Shown: positions 7,200 to 15,655, numbered from the stretch's first letter. The stretch is DNA of 15,655 nucleotides from Bacteroidales bacterium UBA2030 (GCA_002332755.1 DDBO01000137.1:958-16612); one strand, 5' to 3'. The notes: a model not told the origin generated them from the letters alone. Program-made: numbers and translations.

Positions 7200-7477
7200 G
7201 GTGTGATGTCTGAATGTTCAGTTCAGATTAATATACCGGGTACCCAATAAAGCGGATTTAACCACCCAAAGAGAACTGGAATACGCCAAAAGAAACGTGA
7301 CCAGGGGTATGGGAATGTGCCGGTAAAAATTACGAGAAACACGGAACTGATAGTTACTGTGAAGGGTAGAGCTATGCTTCATGCAGTTAAGGTTTGGTTA
7401 TTAAACTTTCCTATCCATAACGCATGATTCTCTTCTTTAGTATTTAAGATTCAATCTTTTTTAAACATCTGTCCCCA
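7200..7477. other. Unexplained intergenic region between a DUF3078 gene and an ECF sigma gene
   Basis: No gene is recognised in these 278 bp. On the minus strand 7382-7218 is an open frame of 54 codons starting ATG (MKHSSTLHSNYQF...). It is basic, with a hydrophobic stretch IPIPLVTFLLAY and no known motif, and its stop falls just before the terminator at 7162-7199. Two in-frame TAA codons lie upstream of its ATG and no TAnnTTTG element precedes it. A small hairpin (TCTGAA 7209-7214 with TTCAGA 7222-7227) also lies here. A short peptide gene, a small RNA or a sigma-factor 3' UTR are all possible; none is proven. Confidence 0.35.
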
Positions 7478-8062
7478 TTACAAGCTCAATGTAATATCTT
7501 TCTGTTTTATAATTTTTCGAAGATTAATGAGGGCATAGCGCATTCTACCCAAAGCGGTATTTATGCTTACATTCGTTTGTTCTGCTATTTCTTTGAAGCT
7601 CAAATTTTCATATAAACGCATGCGAACTACTTCTCGCTGCTCCTCAGGTAAGAAATGGATCAGACGGGCAACATCCTTAATAATCTGATTATAAATAATT
7701 TGTTCTTCAACTGAACGCTCCTTGAGCCACAATCGTTCAAAAATATCGAATTCTTCACTGTTTTCTACGACAGGAAAGCGTTTCTGTCGCCTAAAATAAT
7801 CGATGACCAGGTTGTGGGCAATTCGCATCAACCACTGAGCGAATTTTCCTTCTTCCTTGTAGTCGCCTCTTTTAAGCGTTTTAACTACTTTAAGAAAAGT
7901 CTCCTGTATAATGTCCTGAGCCAAATGCCTGTCGCGAATTTGCGAATAAACATAGGCCGCTACTCTTTCTTGATGCCGCAGAACCAATTCTGATAGGCTT
8001 GCCTCATTGCCCGACAGGTAACTCTGAATGAGCTCCTGATCGGAAACTTTGCATGTACTCAT
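7478..8062 (-). CDS. ECF-subfamily RNA polymerase sigma factor
   Basis: A 194-residue group IV sigma factor that directs RNA polymerase to a specific promoter set. Region 2 spans about residues 25-95, with HLAQDIIQETFLKVV (47-60) as the core-binding 2.2 helix and FAQWLMRIAHNLVIDYFRR (74-92) as the -10-recognition helices. Region 4 spans about 125-183, with LPEEQREVVRMRLYENLS (138-155) and the helix-turn-helix FKEIAEQTNVSINTALGRMR (156-175). Length is normal and all parts are present. No anti-sigma factor or SusC/SusD pair is adjacent, so it is not of the usual SusCD-regulator layout, and its trigger is unknown. Its promoter is of the housekeeping type and its leader is about 80 nt. It is divergent from uvrA. 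The family call is firm; the regulon is unknown. Confidence 0.93.
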   Translation of the reverse strand: MSTCKVSDQELIQSYLSGNEASLSELVLRHQERVAAYVYSQIRDRHLAQDIIQETFLKVVKTLKRGDYKEEGKFAQWLMRIAHNLVIDYFRRQKRFPVVENSEEFDIFERLWLKERSVEEQIIYNQIIKDVARLIHFLPEEQREVVRMRLYENLSFKEIAEQTNVSINTALGRMRYALINLRKIIKQKDITLSL

Positions 8063-8150
8063 AACGCTTCCCTTCTTAATAATCAGTTTTCAGTGTAGAA
8101 GTTAAGCGATAGGCAGCCTCCGTTTTTGGGTTAAACTTTTTTTACTCTTG

Positions 8151-8181
8151 CAAATATAGTAAATAAACTTTACATGTCAAG
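8151..8181 (-). promoter_or_regulatory. Promoter of the ECF sigma gene
   Basis: On the minus strand TATATTTG at 8158-8151 fits TAnnTTTG, and CTTG at 8181-8178 fits the -33 TTTG box with one mismatch and a 19-nt spacer. The same -7 sequence is used at 4352-4345. A leader of roughly 80 nt follows before the ATG at 8062. Confidence 0.65.
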
Positions 8182-8301
8182 CATTTTCAAAAAGTATTGC
8201 GGATATTTTAAATCTTCATTACGCATCCCTGATTTAATATATTGAACACCAGCATACAAAAAAATCAAAAATTCTCTAGGGCATGCAACTTTTTTTAATA
8301 C

Positions 8302-8309
8302 TACTTTTG
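8302..8309 (+). promoter_or_regulatory. Putative uvrA promoter (-7 element)
   Basis: TACTTTTG matches TAnnTTTG and lies 20 bp before the uvrA ATG at 8330, so the leader would be very short. No clear TTTG is found 19-21 nt upstream. No SOS-type operator was recognised by eye. Confidence 0.45.
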
Positions 8310-8329
8310 CAATCCATTTTTAAAAACTA

Positions 8330-11164
8330 ATGTGGAGTTCAGACATTTTAAAAGAGGCAGATTTTCATAAGTATATAATAATCAAAGGGGCAAGGCAACA
8401 CAATTTAAAAAACATTGACCTGGCAATCCCTAAAAACAAGTTAACTGTTATCACGGGGCTATCCGGTTCGGGTAAATCGTCACTTGCGTTTGATACCCTG
8501 TTTGCGGAAGGCCAGCGAAGATATGTTGAGAGTTTAAGTTCGTATGCCAGGCAATTTTTAGGTCGTATGAACCGCCCGGATGTAGATTACATCAACGGCA
8601 TTGCACCTGCAGTGGCTATCGAACAAAAAGTTAATAGCCGCAATCCACGTAGCACTGTAGGGACTTCTTCTGAGGTTTATGAATACCTGAAGCTTTTATT
8701 TGCCAGAATAGGAAAGACCTTTTCGCCTATATCCGGCTCTCTTGTAAAAAGAGACACGGTAAGCGATGTAACTGATTTTATTGCAAGCCTGCCAACAGGC
8801 GCCCGGTGCATGCTCAGCACACGCTTACTTCTTTCCGAAGGTGAATCTTTGGTTCAGCGTTTGTCGGTTGTGTTGCAGCAAGGCTATACCAGAGTCAGCA
8901 TCAATGGAAATATTCTGCAGGTTCAGCAAATTCTTGAGAACCAAGTGGCTCCCCATCCTGAATCAGAAATTTTTATTGTAATTGACCGATTTACGGGTGG
9001 CAATCAAGAACAAGAGTACCTATCGCGCATTGCTGATTCAGTAGAAAGCGCCTTTTTTGAAGGAATGGGCACTTGCCTGGTTGAATATTGGATTGGCGAT
9101 AAATACCACCGACAGGAGTTTTCAAACCGATTTGAAGCCGATGGTATGTCGTTCGAAGAACCAAGCGTCAATTTATTTACTTTCAACAACCCGTATGGCG
9201 CTTGCAAAACTTGCGAGGGATTCGGTTCGGTTATTGGCATTGACGAAGACCTTGTGATACCGGATAAAAGTCTTTCTATTTATGAGGAATGTGTGGCTCC
9301 GTGGAAAGGAGAGAAACTCGGTGAATGGAGAATACAGTTTATACGTGAAGCCCGCAAAATCGGATTTCCGATACATCGTCCTTATTATGAACTGAACGAG
9401 CATGAAAAAAAAATCTTGTGGGAAGGCGGCCCCGGACTGCTGGGTATTAACGATTTCTTCAAAATGGTTGAAGAAAACTTATACAAAATCCAGTACCGGG
9501 TTTTATTATCGCGTTACAGAGGAAAAACTATTTGTCCCGAATGTAAAGGCACAAGGCTGAGAAAAGATGCCAATTACGTGAAAATTGACGGGTATTCTAT
9601 CAGCGAAATGGTAAGCATGCCCATTAGTCGGCTGTGTGAAGTTTTTGCAAACCTAAACCTTACGGATCATGAATATTTAACCGCCAAACGTTTGCTGACA
9701 GAGATCAACAATCGACTTCAGGTGATTTGCGATGTAGGTCTAGGCTACCTAACCCTGAATCGTCTTTCCAATACACTTTCAGGTGGTGAATCCCAGCGCC
9801 TGAATCTGGCCACAGCCATCGGAAGCACACTTACGGGGTCGATGTATATTTTAGACGAACCCAGCATAGGACTACATCCGCGTGACACACTCCGCTTGGT
9901 TAAAGTTCTGAAAAAATTGAGAGATCTTGGGAATACGGTCATTGTGGTCGAACATGAAGAAGAGGTTATTAAGGCTGCTGATCACCTCATCGACATTGGA
10001 CCGGAGGCTGGGGTGAATGGAGGTAAAATAGTATTTGAAGGTGATTACCAAACCCTTCTTAAAAACGGGAATACCCTCACCGCAGAATACCTCAATGGCA
10101 AACGAAATATTCAGGTGCCCAATCATCGTCGCCCTTGGCGCGACTATATTGAAATTGTTGGTGCCTCAGAAAACAATTTAAAAAATATTAATGTAAAATT
10201 TCCCTTAGGGGTTCTTACAGCAGTGACGGGTGTAAGTGGTTCAGGAAAAACTACTTTAGTAAAACAAATCCTCTACCCTGCCCTGCAAAAAATGTTTGGG
10301 GGATACTCTGAAAAGACAGGAAAATTCCTAAAACTGCAGGGAGATTATAAAAAAATTCAGGCAGTGGAAATGGTCGACCAGAACCCACTGGGTAAGTCTT
10401 CACGCTCTAATCCGGCCACCTACACCGGAGCTTACGATGAGATAAGGTATCTTTACAGCAATCAACCTCTTGCAAAAACACGAGGATATGCGCCAGGCTA
10501 TTTTAGCTTTAATATTCCCGGCGGAAGATGCGAAGAATGCCAGGGAGAAGGAAAAGTAAAAATTGAAATGCAATTCATGGCCGACCTATGGTTAGTATGT
10601 GATAGTTGCAAAGGCCAACGATTTAAAGATGAGGTATTGGATATTAAGATTGAAGGGCTGAATATCAATGAATTGCTAAACCTAACTATTGAACAGGCAA
10701 TAGAATTTTTCGGCAGGCTAAAACGCAACGACCAGGCAGCGCAACGTATCATTTCTAAGATAAAACCTTTGTATGATGTGGGATTAGGTTATTTAAAATT
10801 GGGACAGAGTACTTCGACCTTATCTGGAGGCGAAGCACAACGCGTGAAGCTGGCCTACTTCATTGGAAGAGCACAAAACGAGAAAACAACTCTTTTTATT
10901 TTTGATGAACCCACAACCGGCCTTCATTTTCATGACATTTCCAAGTTGCTTATGGCATTTAATGCTTTGCTGAACAACGGACACAGCATTGTTGTTATCG
11001 AACACAACCCTGAAGTCATCAAATCGGCAGATTGGATTATCGATCTGGGCCCCGAAGGTGGTGAAGAAGGGGGGTACCTTATTTTTGAAGGGACACCTGA
11101 AAATTTAGCCGCTTGCGAAAAATCTTACACTGCCTGTTTTATCAGAGATAAACTTCAACATTAA
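8330..11164 (+). CDS. uvrA: Excinuclease ABC subunit A
   Basis: UvrA is the damage-sensing ATPase of nucleotide excision repair; as a dimer it loads UvrB on damaged DNA. The 944-residue protein has the two split ABC modules. Walker A is GLSGSGKS (43-50) and GVSGSGKT (about 633-640). The signatures are LSGGESQ (483-489) and LSGGEAQ (about 830). The Walker B segments are ILDEPS (507-512) and FIFDEPT (about 856). The second zinc module is complete (CEEC about 733-736, CDSC about 756-759). In the first half CKTC (292-295) and CPEC (402-405) form the matching pair. However, the extra CPxC that precedes them in E. coli UvrA is missing: the segment reads FSNRFEADGM (265-273). I believe this is usual for Bacteroidota UvrA and not damage. 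The genes for UvrB and UvrC are not nearby. The Cu-ATPase gene begins 11 bp after its stop, suggesting one transcript. Confidence 0.97.
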   Translation: MWSSDILKEADFHKYIIIKGARQHNLKNIDLAIPKNKLTVITGLSGSGKSSLAFDTLFAEGQRRYVESLSSYARQFLGRMNRPDVDYINGIAPAVAIEQKVNSRNPRSTVGTSSEVYEYLKLLFARIGKTFSPISGSLVKRDTVSDVTDFIASLPTGARCMLSTRLLLSEGESLVQRLSVVLQQGYTRVSINGNILQVQQILENQVAPHPESEIFIVIDRFTGGNQEQEYLSRIADSVESAFFEGMGTCLVEYWIGDKYHRQEFSNRFEADGMSFEEPSVNLFTFNNPYGACKTCEGFGSVIGIDEDLVIPDKSLSIYEECVAPWKGEKLGEWRIQFIREARKIGFPIHRPYYELNEHEKKILWEGGPGLLGINDFFKMVEENLYKIQYRVLLSRYRGKTICPECKGTRLRKDANYVKIDGYSISEMVSMPISRLCEVFANLNLTDHEYLTAKRLLTEINNRLQVICDVGLGYLTLNRLSNTLSGGESQRLNLATAIGSTLTGSMYILDEPSIGLHPRDTLRLVKVLKKLRDLGNTVIVVEHEEEVIKAADHLIDIGPEAGVNGGKIVFEGDYQTLLKNGNTLTAEYLNGKRNIQVPNHRRPWRDYIEIVGASENNLKNINVKFPLGVLTAVTGVSGSGKTTLVKQILYPALQKMFGGYSEKTGKFLKLQGDYKKIQAVEMVDQNPLGKSSRSNPATYTGAYDEIRYLYSNQPLAKTRGYAPGYFSFNIPGGRCEECQGEGKVKIEMQFMADLWLVCDSCKGQRFKDEVLDIKIEGLNINELLNLTIEQAIEFFGRLKRNDQAAQRIISKIKPLYDVGLGYLKLGQSTSTLSGGEAQRVKLAYFIGRAQNEKTTLFIFDEPTTGLHFHDISKLLMAFNALLNNGHSIVVIEHNPEVIKSADWIIDLGPEGGEEGGYLIFEGTPENLAACEKSYTACFIRDKLQH

Positions 11165-11175
11165 GATTCTTCAAA

Positions 11176-13380
11176 ATGAAACCCTCTGTGGTTATCTTAC
11201 CGGTTGCAGGAATGACTTGTGCTTCGTGTGTTTCTGCTGTCGAAAAGGCAGTTAAAAGCCTTGACGGAGTTAAGGAAGCAAATGCCAATCTTGCTTTAGG
11301 AAATGTCAGTATTGTTTTTGATCCGGAAAAAGTTTCACAGGAGAGTTTTGTTCAAAAAATTATAGAAGCTGGTTATCAGAGTCCTGGTATGACAGGAGAG
11401 TTCTCGACCAACAAATCATCACAGAGAGCCAATGAAATCGGAGACAGACAGCTTTTGTGGGTATATATATTGGCAACGCCTGTGGCTTTGTTGGGTATGT
11501 TTTATCATTCCTATAGCCCTGGTCACTATTTGTCGTTTATTCTTACAGCTCTGCTCATTGTATTTCCGGCCAGGGTACTTTTTGTAAGAGCCTGGAGCCA
11601 GCTAAGACACAGAGCACCGGCAATGGACCTGTTGGTTGCACTTAGCACTCTTACTGCCTTCTTTTACTCCGGAATTACTTTATGGTTGCCGCCTTCAGGA
11701 ACCTACCATTTATGGTTTGAGACTCCCGCCATGCTCCTCGCTTTTGTCCTAACAGGCAGATTTCTCGAAGCTAAGGCCAGGCATCGTAGCGTAGAAGCTG
11801 TAAACAGCCTGAAACACCTGCAGCCTGAGTTGATAACCGTTATTCGCAATGGCGAACATATAAGTCTACCGGCAACACAAGTAGCCATGCACGACAGGGT
11901 GCTTATCAAACCTTTTGAAATCATCCCTGTGGATGGAACTATTTTGAAAGGCGAGACTGAAATTGACGACAGCACCATAACAGGCGAGCCTTTGCCGAAG
12001 CATAAAAAGAAAGGAGACTTTGTATTCGCCGGAACGCGTAATCTCGAAGGAGGCTTAACAGTACTTGTTACCCGACCTGTGGGCCAGACACTGCTCGATG
12101 GGATCATACATTCGGTAGCCCGATCGCTGGCAGAAAAAGCTCCTTCTCAACAAATGGCGGATAAGATAGCAGGGATTTTTGTACCAGTTGTCCTAATCAT
12201 CGCACTTTTTACAATGACGATATGGCTGACTGCTTCAGGCAATATCAGCCAGGCACTTACCTATACCATCACTGTTTTGATAATAGCCTGCCCCTGCGCT
12301 TTAGGGTTAGCTACACCTACCGCTCTTGTTGCTGCAGCAGGTAATGCTGCACGTCACGGATTTCTTTTCCGCGACGGAGAAACTATGGAAAAAGCGGGGA
12401 AAATTGATATAGCAGCATTCGACAAAACCGGAACTCTTACTACAGGAAAATTGGAGATAAAAGATTCTCTTGGAATAGAAAATCTTGGTATTGAGGATGC
12501 ATCTGTGTTTTACAGTATGGAAAAATCCAGTCAGCACCCGTTGTCTAAGCCCGTTGCCGATGCTCTCATCCAAGTTAAAGCTTGCAACTTGTCGGAAGAC
12601 GTGCAACATGCTGTCAGGGTTATTCCTGGTAGGGGATTGAGTTATACAAGTTCAGAAAATACAGAATACAGAATTGTTAGCTTTGACTTTATCAGGCAAG
12701 AATCATCTCTAGAAATTAATGAGGAACTGATTTCTTTTGCAACAAGGCATGCTTCGAATGGCCGCACGTTGATTGCAGGAGTTAAAGACAAGGAAATATT
12801 ATGGGTAATGGCTGCCGGAGATACATTGAGGGAGGATGCTTTTCAAGCAATATCGCAGTTACATGTAATGGGAATTCAGACTCTCCTGCTTACTGGCGAT
12901 AATCATGAAGCAGCAACTGCATTGGCTCATAAGGTTGGCATTAAAGAAGTGCACGCAAGGTTACTGCCGTCCGATAAGAAAGATATCATTCAATCATTGA
13001 AATCACAAGGGAATAGAGTACTCATGGCAGGTGATGGCATCAACGACGCAGAAGCATTATCCTCGGCAGATGTAAGTGTTGCTATGGCCAAAGGTAGCAA
13101 TCTGGCTCTGGATATAGCTTCTATTACCCTCATTGGCGAACAACTTTCATCCATTCCCTTCGCCATCAAACTTTCCCGTTTCACACATTCAATTATCCGT
13201 CAAAATCTTTTTTGGGCCTTTTTTTATAACGTAATCTGTATTCCCCTCGCAGCCGGAATGTTTTTCCCTTTTACAGGTTTCACTCTCAATCCAATGATTG
13301 CTGGCGCTGCCATGTCGCTCAGCTCAGTGATTGTTGTTACCAACAGTTTACGCATTTCAAGACTAAAGTTTAACCCATAA
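11176..13380 (+). CDS. copA: Cu(I)-exporting P1B-type ATPase
   Basis: An inner-membrane pump that uses ATP to export cytoplasmic Cu(I). The 734-residue protein starts with one HMA metal-binding domain, GMTCASC (12-18, Cys15 and Cys18). The membrane part holds the CPC ion-binding motif (372-374) in IIACPCALGLATPTA. The actuator domain has TGEP (269-272). The P/N domains have DKTGT with the phosphorylated Asp416, the HP motif (His454-Pro455), TGDN (573-576) and GDGIND (619-624). Tyr684-Asn685 and MSLSS (713-717) in the last two helices match the Cu(I) subgroup rather than Zn/Cd pumps. Length is normal for a single-HMA CopA. The gene sits 11 bp after uvrA and 9 bp before a small HMA protein, so chaperone and pump are probably co-expressed. 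No CsoR/CueR-type regulator is seen. The ATG at 11176 gives the expected HMA start. Ag(I) could also be a substrate. Confidence 0.95.
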   Translation: MKPSVVILPVAGMTCASCVSAVEKAVKSLDGVKEANANLALGNVSIVFDPEKVSQESFVQKIIEAGYQSPGMTGEFSTNKSSQRANEIGDRQLLWVYILATPVALLGMFYHSYSPGHYLSFILTALLIVFPARVLFVRAWSQLRHRAPAMDLLVALSTLTAFFYSGITLWLPPSGTYHLWFETPAMLLAFVLTGRFLEAKARHRSVEAVNSLKHLQPELITVIRNGEHISLPATQVAMHDRVLIKPFEIIPVDGTILKGETEIDDSTITGEPLPKHKKKGDFVFAGTRNLEGGLTVLVTRPVGQTLLDGIIHSVARSLAEKAPSQQMADKIAGIFVPVVLIIALFTMTIWLTASGNISQALTYTITVLIIACPCALGLATPTALVAAAGNAARHGFLFRDGETMEKAGKIDIAAFDKTGTLTTGKLEIKDSLGIENLGIEDASVFYSMEKSSQHPLSKPVADALIQVKACNLSEDVQHAVRVIPGRGLSYTSSENTEYRIVSFDFIRQESSLEINEELISFATRHASNGRTLIAGVKDKEILWVMAAGDTLREDAFQAISQLHVMGIQTLLLTGDNHEAATALAHKVGIKEVHARLLPSDKKDIIQSLKSQGNRVLMAGDGINDAEALSSADVSVAMAKGSNLALDIASITLIGEQLSSIPFAIKLSRFTHSIIRQNLFWAFFYNVICIPLAAGMFFPFTGFTLNPMIAGAAMSLSSVIVVTNSLRISRLKFNP

Positions 13381-13389
13381 AATAACAAT

Positions 13390-13602
13390 ATGGAAATCAA
13401 GCAACTAAAATTTAAGACAAATATTACATGCATGCATTGCCTGGCAAAAGTAACTCCTGTTCTGAACGCTATCCCCGAAATTGATAATTGGAAAGTTGAC
13501 CTTAATACGGAGGATAAGATTTTGACTGTTGAAGGCGAAATTTCTGAAGAAATGATTATTGATGCTCTTCAACGGGTTGGTTACCATGCTGAAGGCATAT
13601 AA
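13390..13602 (+). CDS. Small heavy-metal-associated domain protein (copper chaperone-like)
   Basis: A 70-residue single HMA domain, the size of CopZ/Atx1 copper chaperones, with the metal-binding pair Cys14 and Cys17 in NITCMHCLAKVTPVLN. The usual Met-Thr-Cys start of the motif is replaced by Ile-Thr-Cys, and a Met and His lie between the cysteines. The KTNITC...AKVTPVL pattern is, as far as I recall, a common Bacteroidota version of the domain. It starts 9 bp after the copper ATPase gene and is the last gene of this run. The likely role is delivering Cu(I) to the pump or buffering it; this rests on context. No hairpin terminator is visible in the 58 bp between it and the convergent kinase gene. 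Confidence 0.85.
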   Translation: MEIKQLKFKTNITCMHCLAKVTPVLNAIPEIDNWKVDLNTEDKILTVEGEISEEMIIDALQRVGYHAEGI

Positions 13603-13660
13603 TCCATTTCTCCTAAATTATTTGTTATGAATCGGTAAACCAAACCCTTTCAACAGACCT

Positions 13661-15655
13661 TTACTTTTTACTGATCTCGTCTTTGGGTAATGTGAATAGA
13701 AAACGACAACCCTTGGTGGAATTGTTTTCAACCCAAATTTTCCCTCCATGAATTTCAACAAGTTCTTTACACAAGGGAAGACCTAAGCCTGTAGAAGGTT
13801 CTCCTTCGGTACCTTTGCGTTGTGTTTTACCTGTTAATGAAAACAATTGGTCTAAAAGATTATCAGGAATTCCAATACCGGTGTCTTTCACTTCAACCAA
13901 TACAAATCCCTCTTCCTTTGTATAAGCAGTTACTTTTATGAAGCCTCCCCTGGGTGTAAACTTGATTGCATTGGAAATTAGGTTGCGAAGGATAGTTTCC
14001 ACCAATCTCTCATCAGCATAAACTTTAAGCGCATCATTCAGAGCATTTAGTAAACCTACCTGTTTTTTTAGGGCAACCGTTGCATAGGTATCTATAACGC
14101 TGGCAACAACCTTGCGTAAGTTGAGGTATTCCGGACGATAATCTATCATACGTCGTCTTACTCTACTCCTCGAGGAGATTCTCAAGCAGGCTGTAAACAT
14201 TTGTGGCCGACAACTGCAAGGAGCGCGACAGGCGTTGAATCTCACCCAGGGTAAGCTTTTGGGTATCCTCTGCCAAAAGTTCTGTTATTCCAAGAATAGC
14301 AGAGAGAGGACTTTTTAAATCGTGAGCGATGAGACTAAAAAACTTGTCCTTTTCGGCATTAGCTTCTTGAAGGCTATTTACCAAATCATTCAACTCTTTC
14401 TGCCTAGCCATTTGGTGGGTAACATCATGGGCCACAGCTATTACACAAGGAAGCCCAAAATAATTGCCTGAACTCAATGCAACTTCTTTTGGAAAAATGC
14501 TTCCATCTGCCCGCCGGCCCCAAAATTCAAAACGCTGAGGCTCACCGTTAAGGGCTTTTTCGAAGGCTAACATCACTGCATTGAGGTCATTTTTGCCCTC
14601 TGCCGAGAGAAATTCAGGGGTCTTCCCGATTAATTCCTGTTTTGAATAGCCATACATTTGTTCAGCTGCCTGGTTAACATCCAGAAAAACCCCGTCCTCA
14701 TCCTGTATATACAGTGCATCAGATACCGCATCAATGAGACCACGATAAGTAATTTCGGATAATCGTAATACCTCCATACTACGGTGGTATTCGTCAACAT
14801 CTAAATGAACTCCTATGACGCGTTTGGCTACTTCAGCACTGTCCCTCAATACCCTTGCCCTGCTGCGAATCCACTTATAAGTACCTCGTTTGGTAAGCAT
14901 ACGAAATTCCGTCTCAAAATCATGGAGACTCGTGCCATTTCTCAAATATTCCTTAATTTGTTCTTCAATTCTGGTTCTATCCTCCGGATGTACACGTGAA
15001 AGAAACGATTCGTGCGAGTTACCTATTTCATCAGGGGTGTAACCTAACATAGTGTACCAATCATCATTCCTTGTATTGATACCGGTAAATAGATCCATTT
15101 CCCAGGTACCTAACCGGGCCACTTGTTGGGCAAGATGAAGCGTTTCGTGCGACTTTATTAATTCTTTCCTTAAATACTGCCATTCTGAAATATCGCGTTG
15201 AACACCAATGATGTGTGTAACATTTCCAAGCTTGTCATGTACAAGAGCCACGCTTCCTTCTGCCAAAAAGATCTCCCCGTTGCTTCGTATCAAATCAAAT
15301 TGATACTTAGCTCTACCAGATTGTAAAAGAGACTTGGTTATTCCATCAAGCCTGTTAAGATCATGCTTTACAAAATCTAAAATTGAACGACCAATAATTT
15401 GATCTTGAGAAACTTGATACTGGCGGGCTAAGGCATCATTGACTTTAACTATTCGAGCACGCTCAGCCATTTCATTTTGTATCACCGAGGGCATGCCTTC
15501 AAAAAACTCCGGCGAAAGAGAGGGTACAAACTCAGCAATAAAAAAACCCTCGCCTGAAAGTGCAAAGAAATTCTCAAGATATTGTGAGCCTTCCTCGGCA
15601 GCATCTTTCAGTTCGTGTAATTCCGTTACGTCATTCAGAAATCCCACAAAAAAAT
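13661..15655 (-). pseudogene. Multi-PAS sensor histidine kinase split by a frameshift, 5' end outside the window
   Basis: One gene, read on the minus strand, lies in two frames. The upstream part (15655-14163, open to the window edge) begins in the tail of a PAS/PAC domain (VGFLNDVTEL). It then has three PAS domains (residues about 25-155, 165-285 and 295-410, counted from GTG 15647) and the HisKA helix with FFSLIAHDLKSPL, phospho-acceptor His442 (codon 14324-14322). It stops at TAG 14165-14163 after NLLEE. The downstream part (from about 14168 to 13661) is the HATPase_c domain in the next frame: SRVRRRMIDYRP, N-box RNLISNAIKFT, DTGIGIP, and STGLGLPL. Restoring two bases (TG) gives the family's LLEWSR join, so a 2-nt deletion is the simplest cause. 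Roughly 660 residues are visible. As written, the kinase would lack its ATPase domain. A sequencing error cannot be excluded. No response regulator is in view. It is soluble in the visible part. Confidence 0.85.
14163..14177 (-). other. Frameshift site in the sensor kinase gene
   Basis: On the minus strand the bases read CTC CTC GAG GAG TAG, ending the first frame, while the conserved downstream domain continues in the +1 frame as AGT AGA GTA AGA (Ser-Arg-Val-Arg). Inserting TG after the first GAG restores Leu-Glu-Trp-Ser-Arg. The site is not a homopolymer run, and no slippery heptamer or following stem was noticed. Confidence 0.8.

Noticed and set aside
7200..7477. 6S RNA or another named small RNA
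   Set aside because: I could not build the long closing stem and central bubble of 6S RNA by eye, and no named RNA family was recognised.
11703..12107. 134-codon open frame antisense to the copper ATPase gene
   Set aside because: The sense frame carries conserved TGEP and actuator-domain sequence here; the antisense translation shows no domain and is a shadow.
14160..14180. Programmed ribosomal frameshifting in the kinase
   Set aside because: A +1 shift would skip the conserved Trp of LEWSR, and no slippery site or stimulatory stem was seen; deletion of two bases explains the sequence better.
14169..14245. ATG start of a separate ATPase-domain gene (MRFNACRAPCSC...)
   Set aside because: The first 24 or so residues are out-of-frame translation of the HisKA helix, which is conserved in the other frame. 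The ATPase part is the tail of the same kinase gene.

Overview
The window comes from a member of the Bacteroidota, probably an environmental genome or metagenome contig. Four independent signals agree. (1) The partial 16S rRNA at the left edge has the Bacteroidota-type V2/V3 region. (2) Promoters match the lineage's -7 consensus TAnnTTTG instead of the E. coli -35/-10 boxes. (3) Two secreted proteins end in type A sorting domains of the type IX secretion system (T9SS). (4) A DUF3078-type outer-membrane protein is present. The order cannot be fixed from this sequence alone.

Layout, left to right. The 5' third of a 16S rRNA gene (1-537, minus) runs off the left edge. It is driven by two tandem promoters that look like a duplicated module, with an A8T7 tract between them. 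After an AT-rich gap holding a 19-bp perfect palindrome comes the RNA ligase gene rtcB (1151-2326, plus). It converges, with a single base between stop codons, on a degenerate LytS-like histidine-kinase homologue (2328-2981, minus). Next are two divergent T9SS cargo genes. The first is a lipid-free secreted protein with an internally duplicated domain of unknown function marked by FCWGxCFP (3210-4301, minus). The second is an Omp28/thioredoxin-fold secreted protein (4499-6124, plus). The Omp28-type gene is followed by a DUF3078 outer-membrane protein (6179-7141, plus). A 336-bp, mostly unexplained gap leads to a solitary ECF sigma factor (7478-8062, minus).

Divergent from the sigma factor is a tight gene string: uvrA (8330-11164), a Cu(I)-exporting P1B-type ATPase (11176-13380) and a small copper-chaperone-like HMA protein (13390-13602). 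Gaps are only 11 and 9 bp, so nucleotide excision repair and copper efflux are probably co-transcribed. The right edge holds a large multi-PAS sensor histidine kinase (minus, 5' end outside the window). It is split by a frameshift exactly between the dimerisation helix and the ATPase domain.

How the genes relate: housekeeping functions (16S, rtcB, uvrA) are interleaved with surface/secreted proteins and regulators. I see no phage, transposon, CRISPR, toxin-antitoxin or defence cassette, and no clearly new multi-gene system. The most interesting items are the broken kinase, the catalytically degenerate LytS-like protein, the FCWGxCFP repeat family, the palindrome in front of rtcB, the duplicated rRNA promoter, the paired direct repeats at 4398/4442, and the unexplained gap at 7200-7477.
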